DNA from: JAIPEI01 sp964443135 | GTDB lineage: Bacteria; Desulfobacterota; DSM-4660; Desulfatiglandales; HGW-15 | Assembly (NCBI GenBank): GCA_964443135.1 | Contig: CAYUBQ010000009.1 | Coordinates: forward strand, 1-64,000 | DNA: 64,000 bases | Direction of reading: 5' to 3' | In this document: in pieces, positions 17,429-25,825 of the stretch | Numbering within the stretch: position 1 is the first letter of the stretch | Layout: each line of letters starts with the position of its first letter | Notes under the pieces: generated by a model | The model's input: the letters and a program-made list of their open reading frames with translations, nothing else | Told to the model about the DNA's origin: nothing | Databases searched by the model: none | Translations under genes and position numbers: made by a program

Positions 17429-19030
17429 ATGCGCGGTGCAGGCCCGGTCTTCATCTCAGTGTCGCTGTTCTGGATCGTATTCACATTCCTGTCTTCCGGT
17501 TCGTTCGCCGAGGAGAGAACCGTCTCCCTGCCGGAAGCCCTTCTCGAGACGCTGAACGAGCACCCGGGCGTGCAGATCGAGCGGGAAAGGGTGATTCAGA
17601 GCGAGGGCGAGCTGCAGACCGCCTCCGGGCGGTTCGACTGGACCGCGAGCGCTTCCGTGTCGAAGGAGCAGTACAGGGAGCACTTCACCCAGGAGCAGGA
17701 AGAGGAAGGACAGCTGGCCGCTCTGCTCTTCAACCGGGTGGTGACCGAGAGTCGAAGGGAGGAGATCTCCTACTACTCCGTCGGCATACAAAAACAGTTT
17801 CGAAACGGGGCGGTCCTCGCGCCGAACCTCACCGTCCTGGACACAGAGGACCTGAGCCGGGACATCGAGAACCTGAACCGCTCCGAGATGGGCATCGACA
17901 TCACCATTCCCCTCATGCGCGGGCTCGGCGAGCACGCCACGGGCGCCGAGGAGAGGGCCGCACGTTCCAACCTGAGCGCCAATCGCCAGCTTTCCCGACA
18001 CAACATCTCGGGGCGCATCCTGGTCTCCGCAAACAACTACTGGAGCTGCCTCGCGGCCGTACAGAACCTGGACATCCTCGAGGACATGGAGAGCCGGGCC
18101 GAGGAGCTGTTCGGCCTGGTCGAGCGGCTGGTGCGGGTGGGCGAGATGGAGCCGGCGGTCCTGAGGGAGGCGGAGGCCCAGCTCCTTCAGCGAAAAGGGG
18201 ACCTGCAGGAGAGCCGGCTCCGGGCCGAGGAGGCGCGACAGGCCCTGGCCGTGTCCATGGGCTATGCGCCCGAGGATCTGGTGGACGCTCCCCTGCCCGA
18301 GGGGCCCTTCCCGCCGGTGGTGAACGACTGGGCCTTCGACCGGGAGCTGTCCAAGGCTTACATCGACCAGGCCCTGAACAACCGGGGGGACTACCTGGCC
18401 GCGAGGATCGGCATCGAGACCGAGGAGATCCTGATGGGAAGGGCGGAGAACCGGATCAAGCCCCGCCTGGATCTCGGCCTGAGCGTGGGGGTCAGCGGGC
18501 TCAGCGAGGAGGAGAATGCCCGCCGTTACTACAAGTCGCTTTACCACGACCACGCGGGTCCGAACGCGTTCGCGTCATTGACCTTCGAGTGGCCCATCGC
18601 CAACAACGCCGCCAAGGGGGAGTACGTGCGAAGGCGGTCCCTGGTGAACGAGGCCCGGTTGACCTCCCGGGACCTCTCCAACAACATCGCGTCGGAGGTG
18701 CTCGTCTCCGTGGAGAGAATCCGGTCCGCCTCCAGGGAGTATCGCCTGGCGGCGAGCTCGGTGGAAGGGTACAGGGATGCGGCGGACCACGAGCATTACA
18801 AGGTCAGGGAGGGGCTCTCCGATCTGGGCGACCTGATCTCGGCGGAGGACCGCTTCCTGTCCGCCAGGGCGCGGCAGGTGGAGGTCACCCGCCGGTATGC
18901 CTCGGCCCTCGCGGAGGTCCGGTTCGTCACGGGGAGCCTGCTGACCGAGGAAGAGGAGGGCTACCGTTTCAAGGTCAAGCACTTGATGGTGCCCCCGGTC
19001 CTGTTCGAACCCAAGGCCGTAAAGGAATAG
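17429..19030 (+). CDS. TolC-family outer-membrane efflux protein
   Basis: A 533-residue protein with a signal peptide (hydrophobic residues ~7-25, likely cleavage after SFA) and two outer-membrane efflux (OEP) repeats rich in long helices (RAEELFGLVERLVRVGEMEP; LRAEEARQALAVSMGY; RYASALAEVRFVTGSLL). It forms the trimeric outer-membrane duct of a tripartite exporter. ATG 17429 follows AAAGGG by 8 bases. It heads a run of five genes (TolC, adaptor, two permeases, ATPase) that together resemble the DevBCA-TolC heterocyst-glycolipid exporter of cyanobacteria. Confidence 0.88.
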   Translation: MRGAGPVFISVSLFWIVFTFLSSGSFAEERTVSLPEALLETLNEHPGVQIERERVIQSEGELQTASGRFDWTASASVSKEQYREHFTQEQEEEGQLAALLFNRVVTESRREEISYYSVGIQKQFRNGAVLAPNLTVLDTEDLSRDIENLNRSEMGIDITIPLMRGLGEHATGAEERAARSNLSANRQLSRHNISGRILVSANNYWSCLAAVQNLDILEDMESRAEELFGLVERLVRVGEMEPAVLREAEAQLLQRKGDLQESRLRAEEARQALAVSMGYAPEDLVDAPLPEGPFPPVVNDWAFDRELSKAYIDQALNNRGDYLAARIGIETEEILMGRAENRIKPRLDLGLSVGVSGLSEEENARRYYKSLYHDHAGPNAFASLTFEWPIANNAAKGEYVRRRSLVNEARLTSRDLSNNIASEVLVSVERIRSASREYRLAASSVEGYRDAADHEHYKVREGLSDLGDLISAEDRFLSARARQVEVTRRYASALAEVRFVTGSLLTEEEEGYRFKVKHLMVPPVLFEPKAVKE

Positions 19031-19041
19031 GAGCGCTTTTC

Positions 19042-20040
19042 GTGAAAACCGTTCTGTCGAAAGTCGTCCTCGCCGTTTTCGTTCTGCTCGTGTTCGGCTG
19101 CCCCCCCTCGGGGGCGCAGGAGAAGATCGGCGCGCTGGGGCGCATCGAGCCCCGCGGGGGCATCGTGGACCTGGTCGGTCCCCGGGGGGATCGAATCGCC
19201 GGGATCCGGGTCGAGGAAGGGCAGACCGTGCAAAAGGGTGACGCCCTCGTGGTCTTCGAGAGCAAGACCACCTGCGAGCTGGAGCTCCGTCTGGCCGGCT
19301 TGGCGGCCCGGGAGGCGGACGAGTGGGGGGGCAAGGCCGTTGCGGTCCAGAGGACCCGGCTGAGGCAGGCCGACGAGGTCGGGCGCAAGGCCGTTGCGGT
19401 TCAGGAGCAGAGGGTGCGGGCGGCGAGGGTGGATCACGACTTCGCCGTCAAGGCGCTCGAGCGGTTCAAAATGGCGGACGGCCAATCCATATCCGAGCAG
19501 ATGATGGACCAGCGACAGGGGCAGGTTGCCGTGACCGAGGCCGCCCTGCGCTCGGCGGAGCAGGAGCTGGGCCGGCTCGTCCTGGAGCGGGAGAACAACG
19601 TCCGCCTGGCCGGCCAGGAGCTGGAGAGGCTGGAGCTGGAACGGGAGATCAAGATGCAGAGGACCCGGGAGCGGCTTCGCCTGGCGAAAGACAAGTTGAA
19701 CAGGTCGACGCTGGAAGCCCCCTCCGACGGAACCGTCCTCGAGGTGCTCACCTCGGTGGGAGAGGGGACGGGCGCCGCGCCCATCGTTCGAATGGCCGAT
19801 CTGGGAACCATGGTGGTCGTCGCCGAGATCTTCGAGGGGGATCTCCTGCACCTGGAGCCCGGCATGAAGGCCGAAATCACGGGGAACGCCCTGCCCTCGG
19901 CGTTGACCGGGGAGATCGAGACCATCGGCCGGATCGTCGACCCGTCCAACCGCACCGCCAACGTTTCCATCCTGCTCGATGATGCAGAGGTCGCATCCCG
20001 GCTGATCAACCTCGAGGTGGACGTGACCATCCCCCGATGA
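19042..20040 (+). CDS. DevB/HlyD-type membrane-fusion (adaptor) protein
   Basis: A 332-residue periplasmic adaptor. The N-terminal hydrophobic helix ends in VFGC, a possible lipobox. Two half-lipoyl motifs (IAGIRVEEGQTVQKGDALVV and STLEAPSDGTVLEV) flank a long coiled coil (about residues 85-225, with repeated LELEREIK/ERLRLAKDK heptads). A beta-barrel segment (DLGTMVVVAEIFEGDLLHL) follows. GTG 19042 follows ATAGGAG. It bridges inner-membrane permeases and the TolC duct. Length and order next to FtsX-fold permeases match DevB rather than RND adaptors. Confidence 0.85.
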   Translation: MKTVLSKVVLAVFVLLVFGCPPSGAQEKIGALGRIEPRGGIVDLVGPRGDRIAGIRVEEGQTVQKGDALVVFESKTTCELELRLAGLAAREADEWGGKAVAVQRTRLRQADEVGRKAVAVQEQRVRAARVDHDFAVKALERFKMADGQSISEQMMDQRQGQVAVTEAALRSAEQELGRLVLERENNVRLAGQELERLELEREIKMQRTRERLRLAKDKLNRSTLEAPSDGTVLEVLTSVGEGTGAAPIVRMADLGTMVVVAEIFEGDLLHLEPGMKAEITGNALPSALTGEIETIGRIVDPSNRTANVSILLDDAEVASRLINLEVDVTIPR

Positions 20041-20121
20041 CCCCCGTCTGTTTCCGTCCCGCGGGCGGTTTCCCTTCAACCACAGGATCGACGGGGCGCA
20101 TGGCCCCCTGGAAGCTGCAGC

Positions 20122-21249
20122 ATGGGCATCTCCGTTGCTTGGCACAACGCGCTTCAAAACAAGAGACGCACCGTCACTGCAGTGAGCGGGATCGCCTTCT
20201 CCGTTCTTCTCATTTTCATGCAGATCGGGTTTCTCGAAGGCGCCAAGAACGCCGCGGCGTCGCTGTTCCACTGCTTCGAGTACGACCTCGGGATCGTCTC
20301 CGACAAGTACCGCTTCATGGGGGCGCCCGGTTCCTTCGACCGGATGCGCCTGACCCAGGCGGCGGTGGTCCCCGAGGTCGCGGACTGGATGACGCTGAGC
20401 GCGGAGAACGGGCACTGGAAAAACCCGGACACGGAGATCGAGTCCGAGCTGATCGTCTTCGGCATCTCCCTGAAGAAGCCGTTCATACGGGATCCCGCCA
20501 TGCGTGAGGGCCTGGACGGCCTGCACAGGAACAACACCGTCATGGTGGACCGGTACAGCCACAGGAGCTACGGCAGCCTGTCCCTCGGCCGGGAGGTGGA
20601 GGTCAACAACAAGGACGTCACCATCGCGGCCCAGTTCACCCTGGGGGTCACCCTATTCTCGGACGGCTGCATCGTGGTGGGAACCGACAACTTCTCGCGG
20701 TTGACGAGTCTTCCCCCACGCGAGGTCAACTACGGCTTTCTGCAGCTCGCTCCGGGGGCCGATCCCCTGGTCGTCAAGTCGCGTCTCGAGGGGATCCTGC
20801 CCGACGACGTCCTGGTCTTCACCCGGGACGCGATGATCCGCCAGGACCAGGACTACTTCATCGCGGTCAAGCCGGTGGGAATCATCTTTCAGTTCGGGGT
20901 GGTCGTGTCGTTTATGGTGGGGGTGGTCATCCTCTTCCAGGTGCTCAACACGGACATCTCGACCCGGCTGGACGAGTTCGCGACCCTCAAGGCGATGGGG
21001 TTCAAGGCCTTCACCATTTACGGCATCGGAGTCAAGCAGGCGCTCCTGTACTCCCTGGTGAGCTACTTTCCGGCGCTGGGGTTCGCCGCCGTCGTCTTCC
21101 GCGTGGTCCACGAGCTCTCCAAGCTGCCCATGGAGCTGACCCTTGCCATGGCCGGTTTCGTGTTTTCCATGTGCCTGCTCATGTGCGTGATCTCCTGTGT
21201 TCTCGGCCTCCAGAAGGTCCGGAGAACCGATCCTGCCGAGCTGTTCTGA
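20122..21249 (+). CDS. DevC-type ABC transporter permease (FtsX fold), first copy
   Basis: A 375-residue permease with the MacB/FtsX topology: one membrane helix at residues ~17-38, a large periplasmic domain, then three helices in the last ~125 residues (VVVSFMVGVVILFQVLNTD; a central one; LAMAGFVFSMCLLMCVI). The N-terminal AWHNALQNKRRTVTAVSGIA matches DevC-family permeases. It pairs with the ATPase at 22461 in a mechanotransmission-type exporter. It has low similarity to the next permease, so the transporter is probably a heterodimer. Confidence 0.82.
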   Translation: MGISVAWHNALQNKRRTVTAVSGIAFSVLLIFMQIGFLEGAKNAAASLFHCFEYDLGIVSDKYRFMGAPGSFDRMRLTQAAVVPEVADWMTLSAENGHWKNPDTEIESELIVFGISLKKPFIRDPAMREGLDGLHRNNTVMVDRYSHRSYGSLSLGREVEVNNKDVTIAAQFTLGVTLFSDGCIVVGTDNFSRLTSLPPREVNYGFLQLAPGADPLVVKSRLEGILPDDVLVFTRDAMIRQDQDYFIAVKPVGIIFQFGVVVSFMVGVVILFQVLNTDISTRLDEFATLKAMGFKAFTIYGIGVKQALLYSLVSYFPALGFAAVVFRVVHELSKLPMELTLAMAGFVFSMCLLMCVISCVLGLQKVRRTDPAELF

Positions 21250-21262
21250 GGGAGTCCTCTTC

Positions 21263-22408
21263 GTGATCTTCTCGACACAACACGTCTCCATCGCCGGAAA
21301 GATGCTGCTTCACAGCAAGGCGCGGCTGGCCATGTCCCTCAGCGCCATGGCCTTCACCGTGGTGATCATGTTCATGGAGATGGGCTTCTTCAACGGGATC
21401 AACGACAGCCAGGCCCGCCTGGCTTCCTACTTCAACGCGGACCTCGTCATGATGGACCGCAAGAGCATCCACCTGAACAAGTACGCCAAGATGGACCGTT
21501 CCCGCATGATGCAGGCCCTGGGCTTCGAGGAGGTGGTCCAGGCCACGCCCCTGTACAAGGGAATGGTTCGGATGAAAAACACGGACACCGATCTGAGCAG
21601 GATCATCTTCGTCATGGCCTTTCGTCCCGACGACGAACCGCTGAAGCTGCCCGACTACGAGAGCGTTCTCCAAGGTCTGAAAAAGCGGGGCTCTGTGATG
21701 TTCGACCGGAAGTCGAGGAGGATCTACGGCACGGTCGAGGTCGGCGAGGACATCGAGATCGACGAGAGGAAACACCGCGTGGCGGGATTCGTGGAGATGG
21801 GTCCCAACTTCAGTGTCGACGGCACGATCCTCATGTCCGATGCCACCTGGCTCCAGGGACGATGGTTGCAGGGGGCGGACAGCATGGCGTACGGGCTGCT
21901 GAGGGTCAGGCCCGGGACCGACGTCCAGGACCTGAAGCGCAGGATCCTGGAGCGTCTTCCCAAGGACATCGTGGTCCTGACGCCGGAGGAGATCCGGGAG
22001 CGGGAGGTGAGGCACACCATCAAGGCCGTTCCGCTGGGCGCCATCTTCGGGATCGGCATGGTGATCGGGTTCGTCATCGGGGTGATCATCTGCTACCAGA
22101 TTTTGTACAACGAGATCACCGATCACCTTCCGCAGTACGCCACCCTGCGCGCCATGGGGTTTTCGGATCGGTTCCTGAAGAAAACGGTGGTGGAGGAGGC
22201 GATATGGCTCTCCCTGCTCGGTTTCCTGCCCGGCGTGGCATGCGGCTGGATGCTCTACGCGGTCATCGAGCACTACACGGGCATCCTCCTGTTCATGACG
22301 CCGGGCCGGATCGGATTGATCTTCTGCTTCACGGTGATCATGTGCGTGGTGGGCGGCCTGATCGCCGTGCGGCGCGTGACCACGGCGGATCCCGCGGAGC
22401 TGTACTAG
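21263..22408 (+). CDS. DevC-type ABC transporter permease (FtsX fold), second copy
   Basis: A 381-residue FtsX-fold permease. An N-terminal helix (LAMSLSAMAFTVVIMFMEMG) precedes a ~220-residue extracytoplasmic domain and three C-terminal helices ending RVTTADPAELY, the same ending (DPAELF) as the preceding permease. The ending is where the ATPase couples. GTG 21263 follows GGGAG and lies 13 bp after the first permease stop. It is paralogous to, but clearly diverged from, its neighbour. Confidence 0.83.
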   Translation: MIFSTQHVSIAGKMLLHSKARLAMSLSAMAFTVVIMFMEMGFFNGINDSQARLASYFNADLVMMDRKSIHLNKYAKMDRSRMMQALGFEEVVQATPLYKGMVRMKNTDTDLSRIIFVMAFRPDDEPLKLPDYESVLQGLKKRGSVMFDRKSRRIYGTVEVGEDIEIDERKHRVAGFVEMGPNFSVDGTILMSDATWLQGRWLQGADSMAYGLLRVRPGTDVQDLKRRILERLPKDIVVLTPEEIREREVRHTIKAVPLGAIFGIGMVIGFVIGVIICYQILYNEITDHLPQYATLRAMGFSDRFLKKTVVEEAIWLSLLGFLPGVACGWMLYAVIEHYTGILLFMTPGRIGLIFCFTVIMCVVGGLIAVRRVTTADPAELY

Positions 22409-22460
22409 CCGCATGGGAGCGAGGGCGCTCCCTCCAGTTCATTCAAGAGGTGCATGCGCT

Positions 22461-23588
22461 GTGAAGAGATCGGAAAGCCCCACATTCGTCCTGAGAGATC
22501 CGGCCCTCCGGCCGTCCATCGAGATGACGGGGATCAACTACGCCTTCGGCGAGGGGGAGAGCCGAAAGCAGGTCCTGTTCGACAACAGCCAGACCGTCTA
22601 TCCCGGGGAAATCGTCATCCTGACCGGTCCCTCGGGTTCCGGCAAGACCACCCTGCTGACCCTCATCGGGGCGTTGCGCTCCATCCAGGAGGGCAGCATG
22701 AAGGTGCTCGGGGAGGAGCTCAAGGGCCTCAACGCCAAAGGGCTCCAGGAGCTCCGCAAGGGAATCGGGTTCATCTTTCAGGCCCACAACCTGTTCGAGT
22801 CCCTCACGGCGTTCCAGACCCTGGCCCTGGCCATGCAGCTCTTTCCTCACTCGAAACGGGAGTTCAGGGAGAGGCCGGTCGAGATCCTGACGGAGCTCGG
22901 CCTCGAGGAGCGGATCCATTACAAGCCGGAGAAGCTCTCCGGGGGGCAGCAGCAGCGGGTCGCCATCGGCCGCGCACTGATCAACCACCCCAAGCTCATC
23001 CTCGCGGACGAGCCCACCGCCGCGCTGGACAAGGACACGGGAAGGCACGTGGTCGAGCTCCTGCAGAAGCGGGCCAAGGAGGAGCAGTGCACCATCCTGA
23101 TCGTCACCCACGACAACCGGATCCTGGACGTGGCCGACCGGATCCTCAAGATGGTGGACGGCTACATCGTCTCGGACGTGGTCGTGGCCGACTCCATGGT
23201 GATCGGCGAGTTCCTTAAGAAGAGCAGCATCTTCAGGGATGTGGGCCCCGGGGTCCTGGCCGGGGCCGCCAAGGAGATGAAGCTGATTTCCTACGCTCAG
23301 GGAGAGTTCGTGATCCAGCAGGGGGAAACCGGGGACAAGTTCTTTCTCATCCGATCCGGCGCCGTGGAGATCCTCAAGGAAAAGGGGGGCCGCATGCAGT
23401 CCCTGGGGACCCTGGGGCCGGGTGACTTCTTCGGAGAGCTCGCCCTGCTCAGGGACGAGCCCCGGGCGGCCACCGTCAAGGCGCTGGAGAACATCGAGGT
23501 CTTCGTGCTGCCCAAGGCCCGGTTCGACGAGGTCGTCCACGCCTCCAGCAGCTTCAGAGAGCAGCTCAAGAAGGAGTACTTTCATTAG
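22461..23588 (+). CDS. DevA-type ABC ATPase fused to a cyclic-nucleotide-binding domain
   Basis: A 375-residue fusion. Residues ~20-245 are a MacB/DevA-type ABC ATPase: Walker A GPSGSGKTT, Q-loop FQAHN, signature LSGGQQQR, Walker B LILADEPTAALD, His switch VTHD. Residues ~255-375 form a cNMP-binding domain (GEFVIQQGETGDKFFLIRSG; GPGDFFGELALLRDEPRAAT, including the RxAT phosphate-binding cassette with a preceding E). The GTG at 22461 lies about nine bases after AAGAGG. The fusion suggests that export is gated by a cyclic nucleotide or that the fold was recruited for assembly. It faces the epimerase gene convergently. Confidence 0.87.
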   Translation: MKRSESPTFVLRDPALRPSIEMTGINYAFGEGESRKQVLFDNSQTVYPGEIVILTGPSGSGKTTLLTLIGALRSIQEGSMKVLGEELKGLNAKGLQELRKGIGFIFQAHNLFESLTAFQTLALAMQLFPHSKREFRERPVEILTELGLEERIHYKPEKLSGGQQQRVAIGRALINHPKLILADEPTAALDKDTGRHVVELLQKRAKEEQCTILIVTHDNRILDVADRILKMVDGYIVSDVVVADSMVIGEFLKKSSIFRDVGPGVLAGAAKEMKLISYAQGEFVIQQGETGDKFFLIRSGAVEILKEKGGRMQSLGTLGPGDFFGELALLRDEPRAATVKALENIEVFVLPKARFDEVVHASSSFREQLKKEYFH

Positions 23589-23642
23589 GGACGGACCTTC
23601 GGACGCGGACGCCGGTCAAGCGGATGCGGGCAGAGCGGTCCG

Positions 23643-24629
23643 CTACAGCCGCCCGGCCGTTCGATACCAGTCGGCGGTCTTGCGGATGCCCGGCTCCAGA
23701 GGCACGGCGGGTCTCCAGCCCGTGTCCCGCCTCAAGGCCTCGCTGCTGCAGAGCCAGGAGGGCTGCCTCATCTCCAGGATTTTGTCGCGGCAGAGGAGGA
23801 ACGGCTTCCGTCCCGCGGCTCCGGCCAGGGCGTCGGCCGCCAGGGAGGCCCATTCGACCAGGAGAGACGGGCAGTTCAGCACGAGCAGGCGGTCCTTTTC
23901 GAGGGCGCGCTGAACCAGCCTGGCCAGCTCCAGCCAGGAAACCGTTTCGTCCCCGCAGACGAAGTAGGTTCCCTCCCGGGGCCGCGTTTCCAGCACGGCC
24001 AGGACCGCCCGGACCAGGTCGTGGACGTGAAGGATGGAGATTCGCTGGCGGCCGTCCCCGGGCAGCAGGGCCACGCCCCGGGAGACCGCCCTGAAGAGGA
24101 CGCCAAAGTCCCTGTCGCGGGGGCCGTACACCGGGGAGGGTCTGAGAATGACACAACGGCCGCCCCGCCCTCTTCCCCACGACCGGGCCGCCCGTTCGGC
24201 CTGGAGCTTGGACCGGCCGTAGGCGTTGACCGGGGCCGGCGGTGCGGTCTCCTCCACGGGCGTCCCCTCCGCGGAAGGACCGGCCGCCGCCTGGGAGCTC
24301 AGGAGGAGGAAGAACTGCTCCTTGTCCATGAGCCCGAGGATGGTCCGGGTGAGCGCCACGTTGGCGCGATGGAAGGCGCCGGGATCCGCCGCTCGAACCG
24401 CCGCGGCGCAGTGAACCACGGCCCCGGCCCCTTGCAGGGCCTCCTGGAGGCCCGGGAGTTCGTTGTGGGGTCCGGTCTCGAAAACGGCGGCTCCCCGCCG
24501 CTCCAGGTCCTGCAGCAGCGGCGTTCTTCTCCGGACAGGGAGGCGGATCCGGACGCCGCGTTCGATCAGCGCTTCGGCGATGTGGGAGCCGATGAAGCCG
24601 GTGGCCCCGGTGAGCATCACTGATTTCAA
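23643..24629 (-). CDS. NAD(P)-dependent epimerase/dehydratase-family reductase, CerR-like
   Basis: A 328-residue extended short-chain dehydrogenase. It has the Rossmann motif GATGFIGSH (residues ~8-16) and the catalytic YGRSK motif near residue 145. The AAGPSAEG, RPSPVYGPRDRDF and RDKILEMRQPSW blocks resemble the subgroup that includes bacterial 3-oxosphinganine reductase CerR. The resemblance is from memory of family motifs, not a search. Next to sphingolipid-like genes it may reduce a 3-keto long-chain base; sugar-nucleotide epimerase is the alternative. TTG 24629 is favoured because GGGAGG lies five bases upstream. It overlaps the next upstream gene by 4 bp. Confidence 0.72.
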   Translation of the reverse strand: MKSVMLTGATGFIGSHIAEALIERGVRIRLPVRRRTPLLQDLERRGAAVFETGPHNELPGLQEALQGAGAVVHCAAAVRAADPGAFHRANVALTRTILGLMDKEQFFLLLSSQAAAGPSAEGTPVEETAPPAPVNAYGRSKLQAERAARSWGRGRGGRCVILRPSPVYGPRDRDFGVLFRAVSRGVALLPGDGRQRISILHVHDLVRAVLAVLETRPREGTYFVCGDETVSWLELARLVQRALEKDRLLVLNCPSLLVEWASLAADALAGAAGRKPFLLCRDKILEMRQPSWLCSSEALRRDTGWRPAVPLEPGIRKTADWYRTAGRL

Positions 24630-25702
24630 GATGTCCTCCCACGGTTTGGGCGCCGGTCCCTCGAAGCGAGGCGTTCGATGATCTCCTCCAGCCGTTGCGC
24701 CATTCGGCCCGTCCCGTCGAACACCCGGCCGGAGAGTCGGGACCGAAAGCGGCCGATCCGTTCCTCGAAGCGGCGAAACCGGTCGACCCCGGGCGCGGGG
24801 TTCAGCGAGCAGTCCCCGTACTCGAGGTGACGCAGCATCTGCGCGTTGGCGAGCTGCTCGTAGGCCCCGCGGATCGGAAAGGAGAGCACGGGCTTTCCGA
24901 GGAAGAGGGCCTCGGAGATGGCGTTGAGCCCGCCGTTCGTCACGGCGTAGCGGCAGGAGGCCAGGTCCCGGAGGAAGGCATCTTTGGAGGGGCCCTTGAA
25001 TCGGATGTTCCCCGTCTCCGAGCGGTGGCCGAAGCCGTAGACCAGGATCCTGCGGCCCAGGACCTCCAGGACGGGCAGGAGGCGCTCGAACGTGGGGGAG
25101 GTCTGGTACACGAGGATGTGGCTGCCGTCCGTGGGCGCGACCTTCCTCACCGCAGGCGAGAGGACGGGGGGGAACGGCTCGGTGGTCTCGGGATCCACGG
25201 GGATCAAGGGGCCGAAGGAGGGGACGAGGTAGCGGTCGGCGCGGCTGTAGAGGGCAAGGAGGGGAAGGGCCAGGAGCAGCCGGCTGAAGGTCCGCCTTCT
25301 GCGGAACGGCGGCCGGCACCGGGTCACGGCGTGCTGGGGGGACACGCTGATGCAGGGCACCTCCAGGATCCGGGCCGTACCCTGGCTGAACAGCTCGTAG
25401 TCGCTCAGGACGAGGTCGGGATCGAAGGCCTCCACGGCCGGAAGCAGCCTTTGAATGGTGCTCCGGTAGCGCCGCAGCACGCGGAACCCGTTCAGGACGG
25501 TGGCCCTCAAGTCCACCCGGTTGCGGCTGTAGAAGGTGCCGGGGACCGGGACCTCCAGCACCCGGGTGGCCGGCCGGAGCCCGAGGACCCGACCGCCGCC
25601 CACAAAGAGGAACTCGTGGCCGGGCAGGCGCCCGGCCAGCGCCATGGCGCGGTTGAGGTGCCCCTGGGCGTCCCCCATGATCCCGAACAGGACTCTCGCC
25701 AT
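24626..25702 (-). CDS. MJ1255-type (GT28-like) glycosyltransferase
   Basis: A 358-residue GT-B protein related to MurG/UGT-like enzymes of the MJ1255/VC2487 family. It begins ARVLFGIMGDAQGHLNRAMAL (Gly-rich acceptor loop with GHLNR) and carries the C-terminal donor-site motif AVTNGGLNAISEALFLGKPVLSFP and the GAYEQLANA segment. The acceptor is probably a lipid. ATG 25702 follows GGGAGAAAG. It is transcribed divergently from the radical SAM operon and overlaps the CerR-like gene, so glycosylation and reduction steps are co-expressed. Confidence 0.82.
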   Translation of the reverse strand: MARVLFGIMGDAQGHLNRAMALAGRLPGHEFLFVGGGRVLGLRPATRVLEVPVPGTFYSRNRVDLRATVLNGFRVLRRYRSTIQRLLPAVEAFDPDLVLSDYELFSQGTARILEVPCISVSPQHAVTRCRPPFRRRRTFSRLLLALPLLALYSRADRYLVPSFGPLIPVDPETTEPFPPVLSPAVRKVAPTDGSHILVYQTSPTFERLLPVLEVLGRRILVYGFGHRSETGNIRFKGPSKDAFLRDLASCRYAVTNGGLNAISEALFLGKPVLSFPIRGAYEQLANAQMLRHLEYGDCSLNPAPGVDRFRRFEERIGRFRSRLSGRVFDGTGRMAQRLEEIIERLASRDRRPNRGRTS

Positions 25703-25733
25703 GCTTCTTTCTCCCTTGGCGGAACGGATCCGG

Positions 25734-25760
25734 TTGTCAAGGTGCGCATTGTAGTATAAT
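25734..25760 (+). promoter_or_regulatory. Candidate promoter of the radical SAM-oxoamine synthase-PKS operon
   Basis: A perfect -10 box TATAAT at 25755-25760 with TTGTCA at 25734-25739. The 15-bp spacer is short, but the AT-rich block stands out in the surrounding GC-rich DNA. It lies between the divergent GT28-like gene (minus) and the radical SAM gene (plus) and points into the seven-gene plus-strand operon. Confidence 0.5.
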
Positions 25761-25825
25761 GCCTTCAAACATTTCAAACCGGGCTTTTGCGGCTGCGTCC
25801 GGAAGGAACGGGTTCCAGCGAGGCC

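Noticed and set aside
17161..19041. Plus-strand frame in front of the DevB-like gene, overlapping TolC
   Set aside because: It is an out-of-frame shadow of the TolC gene that happens to join the adaptor frame; the adaptor starts at GTG 19042 with its own signal sequence.
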